DNA from: Bacillus sp. X1(2014)
GTDB lineage: Bacteria > Bacillota > Bacilli > Bacillales_B > DSM-18226
Reading direction: 5' to 3'
Length of the DNA: 64,000 nt
NCBI RefSeq assembly: GCF_007678255.1
Contig: NZ_VEED01000001.1
Location: 62,001-126,000 of the forward strand
Below the pieces are notes generated by a model that worked only from the letters and a program-made list of their open reading frames with translations, was not told where the DNA came from and made no database searches. Shown here piece by piece: positions 34,814-43,328 of the stretch (the first letter of the stretch is position 1; the number at the start of each line of letters is the position of its first letter). Made by a program: the position numbers and the translations under genes.

Positions 34814-34915
34814 ACAAGAAGAAAAATTTTCCATGCTAATGAACAGATTTCTAACTATTTATAACGTAATATTGAGGAAATAATAACATGGCATGGGAAT
34901 TAAAGGGGGATTTTT

Positions 34916-36412
34916 ATGAAACAAGGATCAAAACAACTTTTTATACAAACTGGAAGCCTTGTTGCTGGTTTTATGGTTTGGGTACTTATATCATCACTTA
35001 TGCCCTTTATTAAAGCAGATATTCAACTTACTTCATCACAAATTGCATGGGCCACAGCGGTCCCTGTGATCCTTGGTTCACTGCTTCGTGTTCCGATTGG
35101 CTATTGGACGAATCGCTATGGTGCTCGTCTTTTATTTTCAATTAGTTTCATTATACTACTTATTCCTATTGCATTGTTAAGCTATGCTAATTCCTTGCTT
35201 ACGCTCATCATTGGCGGATTATTACTTGGGATTGGCGGTGCTATTTTTTCGGTTGGTGTTACCTCCCTTCCAAAATATTATGAAAAATCAAAGCACGGAT
35301 TTATTAATGGAATATACGGTGCAGGTAACATTGGAACGGCCATTACTTCTTTTTCAGCGCCCGTTCTTGCTACCGCATATGGTTGGAGAAATACGATAAA
35401 AATCTACCTGCTAGTTGTACTTCTCTTTGCCCTTTTAAATTTTATATTAGGGGACAGAAAAGAACGAAAAGTTCACATTTCTTTACCTGACCAAATCAAA
35501 GAGGTTTATAAAAATCCAAAACTATGGTTTCTAAGTTTATTTTATTTTATCACGTTTGGTTCCTTCGTAGCTTTCACCATTTATTTACCATCGTTCTTAG
35601 TCAATCATTTTGAATTGGATAAAGTGGATGCAGGACTCCGGACAGCCGGTTTTATTGCCTTGGCCACAATTTTTAGACCAGTCGGGGGTTGGTTAGGTGA
35701 TAAAATTAATCCGTTTCTAATTTTAATGGCTGTTTTCTTTAGCTTAACTTTTGCAGGATTTCTATTGTCCTTTAAGCCATCGCTGCCAATTTATTCATTC
35801 GGCTGCTTATTAGTTGCTTTCTTTGCGGGGATTGGTAATGGTGCGATTTTTAAACTAGTCCCATTATATTTTTCAAAGCAAGCTGGTATTGTGAATGGTA
35901 TTGTTTCAGCCATGGGGGGGCTTGGTGGTTTTTTCCCTCCAGTTATTCTTACCATTCTCTTTAATTGGACTGGACATTATGCTATTGGGTTTATGTCCCT
36001 TTCTGAGTTTTCATTAGCAAGTCTGGTTATTGTAGTTTGGCTGTATTACCAAGATAAGCTAGATATTTCGGCTAAGATCGTTAACCATGCTTTAGATGGC
36101 ATTTGTGTAACCGATGTTCACGGAATCATACAAAGTGTAAATCCTGCATTTACAAAAATTACTGGATATAGTCAAGCAGAAGTTGTCGGTAAAACCCCAA
36201 GTGTACTTCAATCCGGGGAACACGGGAATGAATTTTACAATCAAATGTGGGAGAGTCTAAAGACCAATGGCGTTTGGGAAGGGTACATTTGGAATAAACG
36301 TAAAAATAATGAAATATACAGAGAATGGCTTTCCATTACAGCCATTAAGGATGACGTTGGAGAAACAAAGAACTATGTAGGTATGTTTTATGAGGATAAC
36401 GAAAAATTTTAA
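34916..36412 (+). CDS. NarK-like MFS transporter fused to a C-terminal PAS domain
   Basis: 498-aa fusion. Residues 1 to about 375 form a 12-helix MFS transporter of the nitrate/nitrite porter group (RVPIGYWTNRYGAR; GAGNIGTAITSFSAP nitrate signature; FRPVGGWLGDKI). The last 115 residues are a complete PAS domain (KIVNHALDGICVTDVHG, VNPAFTKITGYSQAEVVGK, NYVGMFYE). There is no kinase or cyclase after the PAS domain. Usual NarK proteins end after the last helix. The PAS may sense a redox cofactor or the transported ion and gate transport, an inference. Spaced Fnr-like site and -10 upstream. Followed by narK. Confidence 0.85.
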   Translation: MKQGSKQLFIQTGSLVAGFMVWVLISSLMPFIKADIQLTSSQIAWATAVPVILGSLLRVPIGYWTNRYGARLLFSISFIILLIPIALLSYANSLLTLIIGGLLLGIGGAIFSVGVTSLPKYYEKSKHGFINGIYGAGNIGTAITSFSAPVLATAYGWRNTIKIYLLVVLLFALLNFILGDRKERKVHISLPDQIKEVYKNPKLWFLSLFYFITFGSFVAFTIYLPSFLVNHFELDKVDAGLRTAGFIALATIFRPVGGWLGDKINPFLILMAVFFSLTFAGFLLSFKPSLPIYSFGCLLVAFFAGIGNGAIFKLVPLYFSKQAGIVNGIVSAMGGLGGFFPPVILTILFNWTGHYAIGFMSLSEFSLASLVIVVWLYYQDKLDISAKIVNHALDGICVTDVHGIIQSVNPAFTKITGYSQAEVVGKTPSVLQSGEHGNEFYNQMWESLKTNGVWEGYIWNKRKNNEIYREWLSITAIKDDVGETKNYVGMFYEDNEKF

Positions 36413-36420
36413 ATATGCAT

Positions 36421-36461
36421 AACGAAAGGAGACCTTTCCCCGTGGAAGGTCTCCTTTCGTT
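36421..36461. terminator. Strong terminator after the transporter-PAS gene
   Basis: Perfect 16-bp stem AACGAAAGGAGACCTT / AAGGTCTCCTTTCGTT with a 9-nt loop. Confidence 0.75.
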
Positions 36462-36527
36462 ATGCTTATGGATTAAATTATTACAACTTTTTGTCATCCG
36501 TCCTGAGTTCACAGTTCGTTCACCATT

Positions 36528-36573
36528 TTTGTGACGTACGTCACAAATTTCATGTTACCATCTGATTTATAGT
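36528..36573 (+). promoter_or_regulatory. Perfect Fnr box and -10 element of narK
   Basis: TTTGTGACGTACGTCACAAA (36528-36547) is a perfect 20-bp palindrome containing TGTGA-N6-TCACA, the binding site of Bacillus Fnr. TATAGT follows at 36568-36573; the predicted start places the box centre near -42, the position for Fnr activation under oxygen limitation. Confidence 0.88.
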
Positions 36574-36635
36574 AATAACACAAACAACAAATTCTTTTGA
36601 AAATAAAATTTAAAACACTTTAGGGGGAATAAATA

Positions 36636-37937
36636 ATGGCCCGAATTAATTACTGGAACCCAGAAGATGAAAAGTTCTGGAAAGCAGAAGGAAAAAAACA
36701 TGCACGACGAAATTTATGGATTTCCGTACCATCATTGATGATCGCATTTATTGTCTGGCAAATTTGGTCCGTGGTTGCCGTAAGACTAAACGACATTGGC
36801 TTCCATTTTACTGAAGAACAACTCTTTACACTTGCAGCTGTTCCTGGTTTGGTTGGTGCAACACTACGTTTTGTTTATACATTTGCAGTTGGCTCGATTG
36901 GCGGTAAGAACTGGACCGTCATTTCCACAGCGGTTTTAGCGATTCCTGCGATTGGAATTGGATTTGCCGTTCAGAATCCGGAGACACCATTTTCAATTAT
37001 GCTAACTCTAGCAGCTCTTTGTGGTCTAGGCGGCGGTAATTTCTCATCCTCTTCAGCGAATATCAGCTTTTTCTTTCCGAAAAAAGAAAAAGGAACAGCT
37101 CTTGGTATTAATGGCGGTTTAGGTAACATGGGGGTATCTGTTGTTCAATTCGTTACACCATTAATTGTTACTTCAGGAACTTTTGCACTAGTTGGCGGCA
37201 ACCAAGTTTTAGCAAATGGTCAGAAAGTTTGGTTACAAAATGCAGCATTTATTTGGGTTATTCCAATTGTAATCTTAACAATCCTAGCGATGTTTAAAAT
37301 GGATAATGTTCCTGGAGCAAAACAATCCGTAGCGGATCAATTTGTGATCGTAAAACGTAAACACACTTGGATTATGACAGCTCTTTATGTAGCAACATTT
37401 GGTTCATTCATTGGTTATTCAGCGGCCTTCCCGCTCCTTTTAAGGTCACAATTTCCTGAGCATATTTCACTTGCCTTCCTTGGAGCCTTAGTGGCAGCGG
37501 CAGCTAGACCTGTAGGTGGTTGGTTGGCTGACAAACTTGGCGGTGCTAAAGTCACTGCATATGTTTTAGTAATCATGGGCATTGGTGCAGCGGGGGTTAT
37601 TTACTTCCTAAATGGAAAACAATTTACTGGATTCCTAGTATCTTTCTTAGTTCTTTTCGTTGCATCTGGTATTGGTTCAGGCTCAACATTCCAAATGATT
37701 CCAAACCTTTTTATTCCTAAGGAAGCCGCACCTGTCATCGGATTCTCGGCAGCATTTGCAGCTTATGGCTCATTCTTTATTCCAAAGTTGTTCGGATGGT
37801 CTGTTAAAGCTACTGGCACACCAGTTACTGCTTTTTACTTCTTTATCGGTTTTTATGTCATATCATTTGCGCTTAACTGGTATTATTATCAAAGAAAAGC
37901 AACTGCAGCTAAATCTCTTACACAGCAGGTCGGGTAA
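36636..37937 (+). CDS. narK: Nitrate/nitrite transporter NarK
   Basis: MFS nitrate/nitrite porter (433 aa, 12 helices). The hallmark segments are FVYTFAVGSIGGKNWT, GINGGLGNMGVSVVQF (first nitrate signature), AAARPVGGWLADKLGGAK and ASGIGSGSTFQMIPNLF (second signature region). NarK imports nitrate or exchanges it for nitrite during anaerobic respiration. The perfect Fnr box upstream indicates induction when oxygen falls. No nitrate reductase gene lies in the window; the next gene is the convergent formate dehydrogenase. Terminator and repeat copy C follow. Confidence 0.92.
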   Translation: MARINYWNPEDEKFWKAEGKKHARRNLWISVPSLMIAFIVWQIWSVVAVRLNDIGFHFTEEQLFTLAAVPGLVGATLRFVYTFAVGSIGGKNWTVISTAVLAIPAIGIGFAVQNPETPFSIMLTLAALCGLGGGNFSSSSANISFFFPKKEKGTALGINGGLGNMGVSVVQFVTPLIVTSGTFALVGGNQVLANGQKVWLQNAAFIWVIPIVILTILAMFKMDNVPGAKQSVADQFVIVKRKHTWIMTALYVATFGSFIGYSAAFPLLLRSQFPEHISLAFLGALVAAAARPVGGWLADKLGGAKVTAYVLVIMGIGAAGVIYFLNGKQFTGFLVSFLVLFVASGIGSGSTFQMIPNLFIPKEAAPVIGFSAAFAAYGSFFIPKLFGWSVKATGTPVTAFYFFIGFYVISFALNWYYYQRKATAAKSLTQQVG

Positions 37938-37957
37938 TCCCGGCTTGTTTTTTTATT
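37928..37957 (+). terminator. Terminator of narK
   Basis: Short GC-rich stem GTCGGG / CCCGGC (one G-U) with TAAT loop and a T tract; overlaps the narK stop. Confidence 0.65.
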
Positions 37958-37960
37958 TTA

Positions 37961-38103
37961 AGCACTATTAAACTAGGCTGTTGATCTCCGTTCCAGGCAC
38001 TTCGCTTTCCGCGGGCGGTCCGGGGAGCCTCCCGCAGGAGTCTTCGTGCCTTCCACTCCAATCAACTTGGCTATAAAATCAACACTAATCTTTTAACAGA
38101 TCC
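37961..38103. repeat. Dispersed GC-rich palindromic repeat, copy C (internally deleted)
   Basis: Same orientation as A and B. The core (37980-38066) is 87 bp against 129 bp in A and B; exactly 42 bp between GGGGAGCCT and CCCGCAGGAG are missing. Flanks TTAAACTAGGCTGTTGAT and ATCTTTTAACAGATCC match the outer arms of copy A. It lies between the convergent narK and formate dehydrogenase genes. Confidence 0.8.
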
Positions 38104-38111
38104 TTTTTTTA

Positions 38112-38143
38112 TAAAAAGAACGCAGTTACGAAACTGCGTTCTA
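38112..38143 (-). terminator. Terminator of the formate dehydrogenase gene
   Basis: Perfect 11-bp stem AGAACGCAGTT / AACTGCGTTCT, followed on the minus strand by TTTTTATAAAAAAAGG. Confidence 0.8.
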
Positions 38144-38161
38144 AAGATGAATATGTGTCGT

Positions 38162-40222
38162 TTATACCTTTTCAATTGCAACTGCACATGCCTTGTATTC
38201 GGCAGTTCCTGAAATAGGGTCGTATTCATTTAATGTTAAAACATTTGTTGGTGTTTCACTCCAGTGAAAACTCATAAAGACCAAACCTGGTACCACCTGT
38301 TCTGTAACCTTTGCCTTCACCTCAAGCTCCCCTCTTCGTGAACGAACCCTGACCACTTCTCCATCAATAATACCTAGAGCTGCTGCATTAGCAGGAGAGA
38401 TATCTAGGGTCTCTTCTGTTTGTTTCACCTTTACACCAGAGGCATAATGACGAGTCTGAGAATGGGTATTATAGGATTCATAGCGACGGCCTGTCGTGAG
38501 GGTAAATGGATACTCCTGGTCCGGTAACTCTAACGGAGCTGTGTAATCTACCGGAACAAATGGTGATTTTTTCGTTGGTACTTCTTGCTGATGGAACCTC
38601 TCATGCATGATAAAAGTACCTGGATGATTTTCATCTGGACATGGGTAGTGGATGCTATACTCTTTTTCGAGCCGTTCGTAAGATATGCCGCCATACATCT
38701 CCCAAGCAAGTTTCCTCACTTCATTCCAAATTTCTTTACTATTATTATAGGTCATTGGATAACCCATTAATGTCGATAATTCACAAAGGATTTCCCAATC
38801 TTCTTTCACATTGGGATGTGCCTCAATTGCTTTGCGGACCCTTTGAATTCTTCGATCTGTGTTGGTATAAGTACCCTCTACCTCTCCCCATGAACGCGCA
38901 GGTAAAACAACATCTGCCATTCTGGCTGTTTCGGTCATGAAAATGTCTTGAACGACTAATAAATCTAGTTTCTCAAGCAATTTTTTCGTATGGTTCATAT
39001 GAACATCGGCAAGCAGAGGATTTTCACCAATAATATACAGAGCCTTTAGTTCACCCATTTCTATGCGGTCAAATGTACGAGTTTGTGTATCGCCTGCCTG
39101 CGGATTTAATTCAACTTTCCATTCTTTTTCATAACGGGCACGGAATTGGTCATTTGCTAAACTCATTGCTCCAGCTAATTGGTTGGGCAGGCATCCCATA
39201 TCCCCAGCACCTTGAACATTGTTCTGGCCCCTTAATGGCATAATTCCAGTTCCTGGTTTTCCAATATTTCCAGTTAATAAAGCAAGGTTGGCGATATCAA
39301 ATACATTATTAACGCCACAGTGATGCTCTGTAATACCAAGTGTATACGCAATCATTGAACAGCTTGCTGAAGCATACTCCCTAGCTGTAGCGACAATATC
39401 TTCCGCTTGCAAGCCAGTAATGTTTGCAGCAAATTCAGGAGTATATGGTTCAACTTGTTTTTCAAGTTTCTCAAAGTCGACCGTAAATTGTTTAATAAAC
39501 TCAGGGTTATATAACTCTTCTTTCAGGATAATCCGAATGAAAGCATTGATCAGTGCAATATCTGTCCCGACATTTATTTGCAGATGACGATGGGCAACTT
39601 TCACCATATCAATCCTTCTTGGATCAATAACGATTATTTTCAGGCCGGCTTTTGCCGCCTTTTTGATGCGATTAGCGATAATTGGGTGTGCCTCTGTTGT
39701 ATTCGAGCCCATCAAAAGCAGCACTTCTGCCCGCTCAAAATCTTCCAGAGTGTTTGTTGGGAAACCGCTTCCAAAAACAGTTGCCAGACCGGCAACGCTA
39801 GGAGCGTGTCAAGTTCGATTGCAGCCATCAATGTTATTACTTTGGATGACCGTTCTCATGAATTTTTGTGTTATATAATTGGATTCATTTGTACTCCGTG
39901 CACAAGCAAACATAGAAATTGCATTTGGTCCCCATGATGTTTTGATGCTTGATAATTTAGCGGCAATGTATTGATAGGCTTCATCCCACGACGTTTCAAC
40001 CAACTTACCAGCTTTACGAATTAATGGGGATGTTAATCTATTCTTAGCATGTACATATTCATAGGCAAATGCACCTTTTACACATGTTTGTCCTTTGTTG
40101 ACAGGTGCTTCCTTGTCACCTCGGATTTTCATGATTCTGTTATCTTGAACTTCAAGGACTAAACCACATCCCGTTCCACAATATCCGCAGATCGTTTTGA
40201 CTAAATTAGATTCTCCCAACAT
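38162..40222 (-). CDS. fdhF: Selenocysteine-containing formate dehydrogenase, catalytic subunit
   Basis: Molybdopterin formate dehydrogenase, 686 aa if TGA at 39811-39809 is read as selenocysteine. N-terminal [4Fe-4S] site C12-x2-C15-x3-C19-x27-C47 followed by VKG (K49); the TGA is codon 138 in CNRT-U-HAPSVAGL, the catalytic position (Sec140 in Escherichia coli FdhF; Cys in B. subtilis YrhE). Both sides remain in the same frame for 28 further codons before the next possible start, so this is not a frameshift. The MGdMBD regions IGENPLLADVHMNHT and the C-terminal TGRRYESYNTHSQTRHY complete the enzyme. It lacks the N-terminal ferredoxin-like extension of about 985-aa Bacillus homologues. GAGGAG precedes ATG 40222. 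No electron-transfer subunit is adjacent. Confidence 0.88.
39780..39811 (-). promoter_or_regulatory. SECIS-like hairpin directly after the in-frame TGA
   Basis: On the minus strand, 12 nt after TGA, GTTGCC-GGTCT-GGCAAC forms a perfect 6-bp stem (39796-39791 and 39785-39780) with loop GGUCU. In E. coli fdhF the SECIS apical region is GUUGC-AGGUCU-GCAC with the GGU codon at the same position, seventh after UGA. An outer stem (GCTCC with GGAAGC) can extend the helix. Confidence 0.82.
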
Positions 40223-40249
40223 GTTCACTCCTCTATAAAAACATCTGTA

Positions 40250-40313
40250 ACTATATAATAATAATAATAATCTATTTATTTTAATTGTAGATTCATTTTT
40301 CACAATATATGTG
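40250..40313 (-). promoter_or_regulatory. Upstream region of the formate dehydrogenase gene
   Basis: A minus-strand TATAGT (40255-40250) lacks a good -35. Further upstream is the palindrome CACA-ATATA-TGTG (40301-40313), and an AATAATAATAAT run lies between. The weak -35 and the palindrome suggest an activator; it is not an Fnr box in the usual orientation. Confidence 0.35.
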
Positions 40314-40340
40314 TCTATTTTTCGACAAATTGAGTAATAA

Positions 40341-40371
40341 AAAAACGGGAGAATTTCTCCCGTTTTTTAAG
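40341..40371. terminator. Terminator of the PAS histidine kinase
   Basis: Stem AAAAACGGGAG / CTCCCGTTTTT with a 5-nt loop, overlapping the kinase stop. Confidence 0.85.
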
Positions 40372-42523
40372 CAGTTTTGGCAGGCAATAAGATATTAAAG
40401 GTGGTACCTTTATTTGGTTCGCTTTCTACAAAGACCTTCCCATTATGACTTTCAATGATTTTGAAGCTCACCATCAATCCTAAGCCATTCCCGTTCTTCT
40501 TAGTTGTGTAAAAGGGTTCGCCAAGTTTCTTTAATTTCTCTTTAGAAATACCCACACCTGTATCTTGAATAGAAATTTGAACATTATTATCGTGGATGAT
40601 TGTTTTAACATGAAGTTCTCCACCGTTTGGCATAGCTTCAATTCCATTTTTGATGAAATTTAAAAATACCTGCTTTAAACGGTTTTCATCACATTCAATT
40701 TGAATAATCTCCTGATTACAATCAAAAGTTAAACGTACATTTTTCTTTCGGGCTTCAAATTCAAGTAATGAAATAACATTTTTTATCACTGGTACGACAT
40801 TCTTTTCTTCTAATTCAACTTCCTTTGGTTTTGCTAATACCATAAAGTCCTCAACAATAGTATTAACTCGCTCAATTTCATCGAGAATAATGCTCAAAAA
40901 CTCGATCCGCTCCGGGTCCTTTTCATCTAGCTGTAAAAATTCCGCGTATCCTTTCATTGAAGTGAGTGGATTACGGATTTCGTGGGCAACACCCGCAGCT
41001 AATTGACCAACCGCAGCCAATTTATCCTGCCGATGCAGGACTTCCTCTGTTTTCTTCCGTTCGGTTATGTCATTCCGGATGGCAAGATATTGGTATGGCC
41101 TGCCCTGATCATTTAAAAAAGGAACAATCGTGGTATCAACCCAATAATAGGTGCCATCCTTTGCTTTATTTCTTATTTCACCCTTCCACACATTTCCAGA
41201 ACCAATTGTCTTCCAAAGATCTTTGAAAAATTCTTTTGAATGGAAACCTGAATTTAAAATATTGTGATCTCTGCCAAGAATTTCTTCTCGACTGTATTTT
41301 GAAATCTCACAGAATTTTTCATTGACACTTGTGATAACTCCTTTTGCATCCGTAAATGCAACAATCGAGGATTGATCAAGAGCAAATTTAATATCAATAT
41401 TCTCTTTAATGGTTTCCTTCAGATGACCTTCTGCCTTTTTTCTGTCCGATATATCAGAGCGAATCGCAATATATTGGACAGGCTTTCCTTTTTTATTTAA
41501 AAATGGCACTATCGTGGTATCAACCCAATAAAATGACCCATCCTTCGCTTTATTGCGGATTTCTCCCCGCCAAATCTTTCCTGATTGAATCGTGGACCAT
41601 AAATCCTTGAAAAATTCTTTTGAATGGTAACCAGAATTTAAAATCCGATGATTCTGACCGATAATTTCTTCCTTTGTATACTTGGAAATCTCTTCAAATT
41701 TATCATTAACAAAAATGATATTTCCTTTAGGGTCTGTTATAGCAACAATGGTCGAGGCATCGAGAGCTGCTTTAATGTCCTTCAGGTTTGTATCAGATGT
41801 TACTAATTGTTTACTAATTAACGTACTTGATACAATTAGCCCTCCAATAATTAAAATAGATAAGAATAATACCAAATAAATAAAAAAGGGACTAGCTGCA
41901 CTTGACCCATTCAGCCTTTCATTGAAAGACGTGACTAAAGCTCTCCTCAATAGAAAATGACCTTCAATAATGGCTAACGACATAATAATCGCACTAATTG
42001 GCTTTAACCAAACCTGGTTATTTCGAGTAAAACTTTTTGAAGAAAAAATAATCCATAAAGAAAATAAAAAGGAAGCAAAGATTAAAAATCCTGAAAAAAG
42101 AAGCAATATTACATGATATTTAATAACAACATTCATGGCATATAAACCGATTAGATGGATTGCAAAAACGGCCATCGTTAGAAATAAACTACTTAAGATT
42201 AAATGATAAAACGTCATTCGTTTTCCTAATAAAGACAGGAAGGCCATTCCTGAAAATGCTATACCGATAATTATTGAAAGAATCGTAAGTGGAATATGAT
42301 AACTGGCAAACCTGTTTGTATCTACGGATATGAGCCCAATAAAATTCATAATCCAAATCCCGATGCCAATTGAAAATGTGCCACCCAGAAACAGATGCGG
42401 CTTATTTTTTTCTGTAGACTTTATTAATGTAAACATATCTAATGCTGTATATGATGCCATGATGGTCAAACCAATGGCAATTACGATGAAATACGGCTGA
42501 AAAGTACCGATCATTGCATTCAT
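40367..42523 (-). CDS. Membrane histidine kinase with MHYT-like sensor and two PAS domains
   Basis: 718 aa. Seven or more helices (1-240) resemble the MHYT sensor (SIGIGIWIMNFIGLIS; VFAIHLIGLYAM), but the WxMHF-type histidine is Asn60, so the metal site is degenerate. Two PAS domains (about 250-360 and 375-490) are near duplicates (EEIIGQNHRILNSGYHSKE and EEILGRDHNILNSGFHSKE). HisKA follows with H514 in GVAHEIRNPLTS, then HATPase_c (NFIKNGIEAMPNGG, DTGVGI, GNGLGLMV). Sequence of the kinase core resembles sporulation-type kinases KinA-KinE. No regulator gene is adjacent. Its location beside formate dehydrogenase and the transporter with a similar PAS suggests redox sensing, an inference. Confidence 0.85.
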   Translation of the reverse strand: MNAMIGTFQPYFIVIAIGLTIMASYTALDMFTLIKSTEKNKPHLFLGGTFSIGIGIWIMNFIGLISVDTNRFASYHIPLTILSIIIGIAFSGMAFLSLLGKRMTFYHLILSSLFLTMAVFAIHLIGLYAMNVVIKYHVILLLFSGFLIFASFLFSLWIIFSSKSFTRNNQVWLKPISAIIMSLAIIEGHFLLRRALVTSFNERLNGSSAASPFFIYLVLFLSILIIGGLIVSSTLISKQLVTSDTNLKDIKAALDASTIVAITDPKGNIIFVNDKFEEISKYTKEEIIGQNHRILNSGYHSKEFFKDLWSTIQSGKIWRGEIRNKAKDGSFYWVDTTIVPFLNKKGKPVQYIAIRSDISDRKKAEGHLKETIKENIDIKFALDQSSIVAFTDAKGVITSVNEKFCEISKYSREEILGRDHNILNSGFHSKEFFKDLWKTIGSGNVWKGEIRNKAKDGTYYWVDTTIVPFLNDQGRPYQYLAIRNDITERKKTEEVLHRQDKLAAVGQLAAGVAHEIRNPLTSMKGYAEFLQLDEKDPERIEFLSIILDEIERVNTIVEDFMVLAKPKEVELEEKNVVPVIKNVISLLEFEARKKNVRLTFDCNQEIIQIECDENRLKQVFLNFIKNGIEAMPNGGELHVKTIIHDNNVQISIQDTGVGISKEKLKKLGEPFYTTKKNGNGLGLMVSFKIIESHNGKVFVESEPNKGTTFNILLPAKTA

Positions 42524-42817
42524 TTACCAGCATCCCCCCATATCTAATACTTTTCTACTATGATTGTAATGGAAAGAGAATTGTTATGGAAGTATAAAAT
42601 TCTCAGATACGTCGATTTCCTATTATTTTAACCTACATAAAACCAGTCCATGAAGAATAAAAAAACCAAATGAACATTTATGTGATAAAAGACTTATATT
42701 TTAAAAAAAAGGCTAATTTTTTTAAAAAAAGTCTACACATTTTAATTTATTTCGTCTATACTGTACTATAACAAGAACGATATTAATAAACTGTATTAAT
42801 AAAGGAGGAGTTTTATT

Positions 42818-42952
42818 ATGTTAATTAGTCCAGTTGAGTTTTTCCGTACTTTACCAAAGAAGCAATGTTCAGAATGTGGTCAGCACATGGAGGAACAAGC
42901 AGAAAGCTATTTTATGGAATGTGAAAAATGTTTAGCAAAAAAAGAAGAATAG
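42818..42952 (+). CDS. yhfH: YhfH-family small zinc-ribbon protein
   Basis: 44-aa protein with two CxxC motifs, CSECGQH and CEKC, separated by about 17 residues, typical of the YhfH family of Bacillaceae. AAAGGAGG is 10 nt before the ATG and a strong terminator follows. Function unknown; the two knuckles probably bind one zinc. The start MLISPVEFFRTLPKKQCSEC resembles B. subtilis YhfH in having an FFR.LP.K stretch before the first cysteine pair. Confidence 0.75.
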   Translation: MLISPVEFFRTLPKKQCSECGQHMEEQAESYFMECEKCLAKKEE

Positions 42953-42956
42953 CTTG

Positions 42957-42988
42957 AAAAAACTCTCCGCTTTGGAGAGTTTTTTTCT
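42957..42988 (+). terminator. Terminator of yhfH
   Basis: Stem AAAACTCTCC / GGAGAGTTTT with 5-nt loop and T run. Confidence 0.85.
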
Positions 42989-43097
42989 TATTTCAAATGT
43001 CATGTGATGATTATTAAATTTTTACCTTTTAGGAGAGATTTAGGAAGGCATAATCCTTTTTCTTGATGTAAAACCTTTACATAAGGAGATGATATGC

Positions 43098-43271
43098 ATG
43101 GCTAAAAAGGCCGATTCCCATAGTTACCGAACTAGAAACATTATAAAAGAGACTGTTATTAATAATACGAAAACAGTTTCAGGGGATTCCGTAGATGAGC
43201 TTAGAAATCTAGAAGAAGCAAATACCTTAATTAGCGGAGATGAAATCCAACAGCAAAATGAAAATTTATAG
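43098..43271 (+). CDS. Small protein, 57 aa, unknown function
   Basis: ATG 43098 lies 9 nt after AAGGAG; the ATG at 43089 directly abuts the ribosome binding site. The product begins MAKKADSHSYRTRNIIKETV and ends DEIQQQNENL: hydrophilic, no Cys. Followed by a strong terminator, so an independent small gene. No family recognised. Confidence 0.6.
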   Translation: MAKKADSHSYRTRNIIKETVINNTKTVSGDSVDELRNLEEANTLISGDEIQQQNENL

Positions 43272-43283
43272 AAGGAAAAGAAA

Positions 43284-43314
43284 AAGACTGTCAATAATCC
43301 ATGACAGTCTTTAG
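43284..43314. terminator. Terminator between small convergent genes
   Basis: Stem AAAGACTGTCA / TGACAGTCTTT with 8-nt loop. Confidence 0.8.
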
Positions 43315-43328
43315 TGAATAGTGTTTTC

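Noticed and set aside
39725..39811. Formate dehydrogenase as two genes or a pseudogene split by a stop codon
   Set aside because: The frame is the same on both sides, the stop is TGA, it lies exactly at the catalytic Cys/Sec residue, and a SECIS-like hairpin follows. Selenocysteine insertion explains all four observations.
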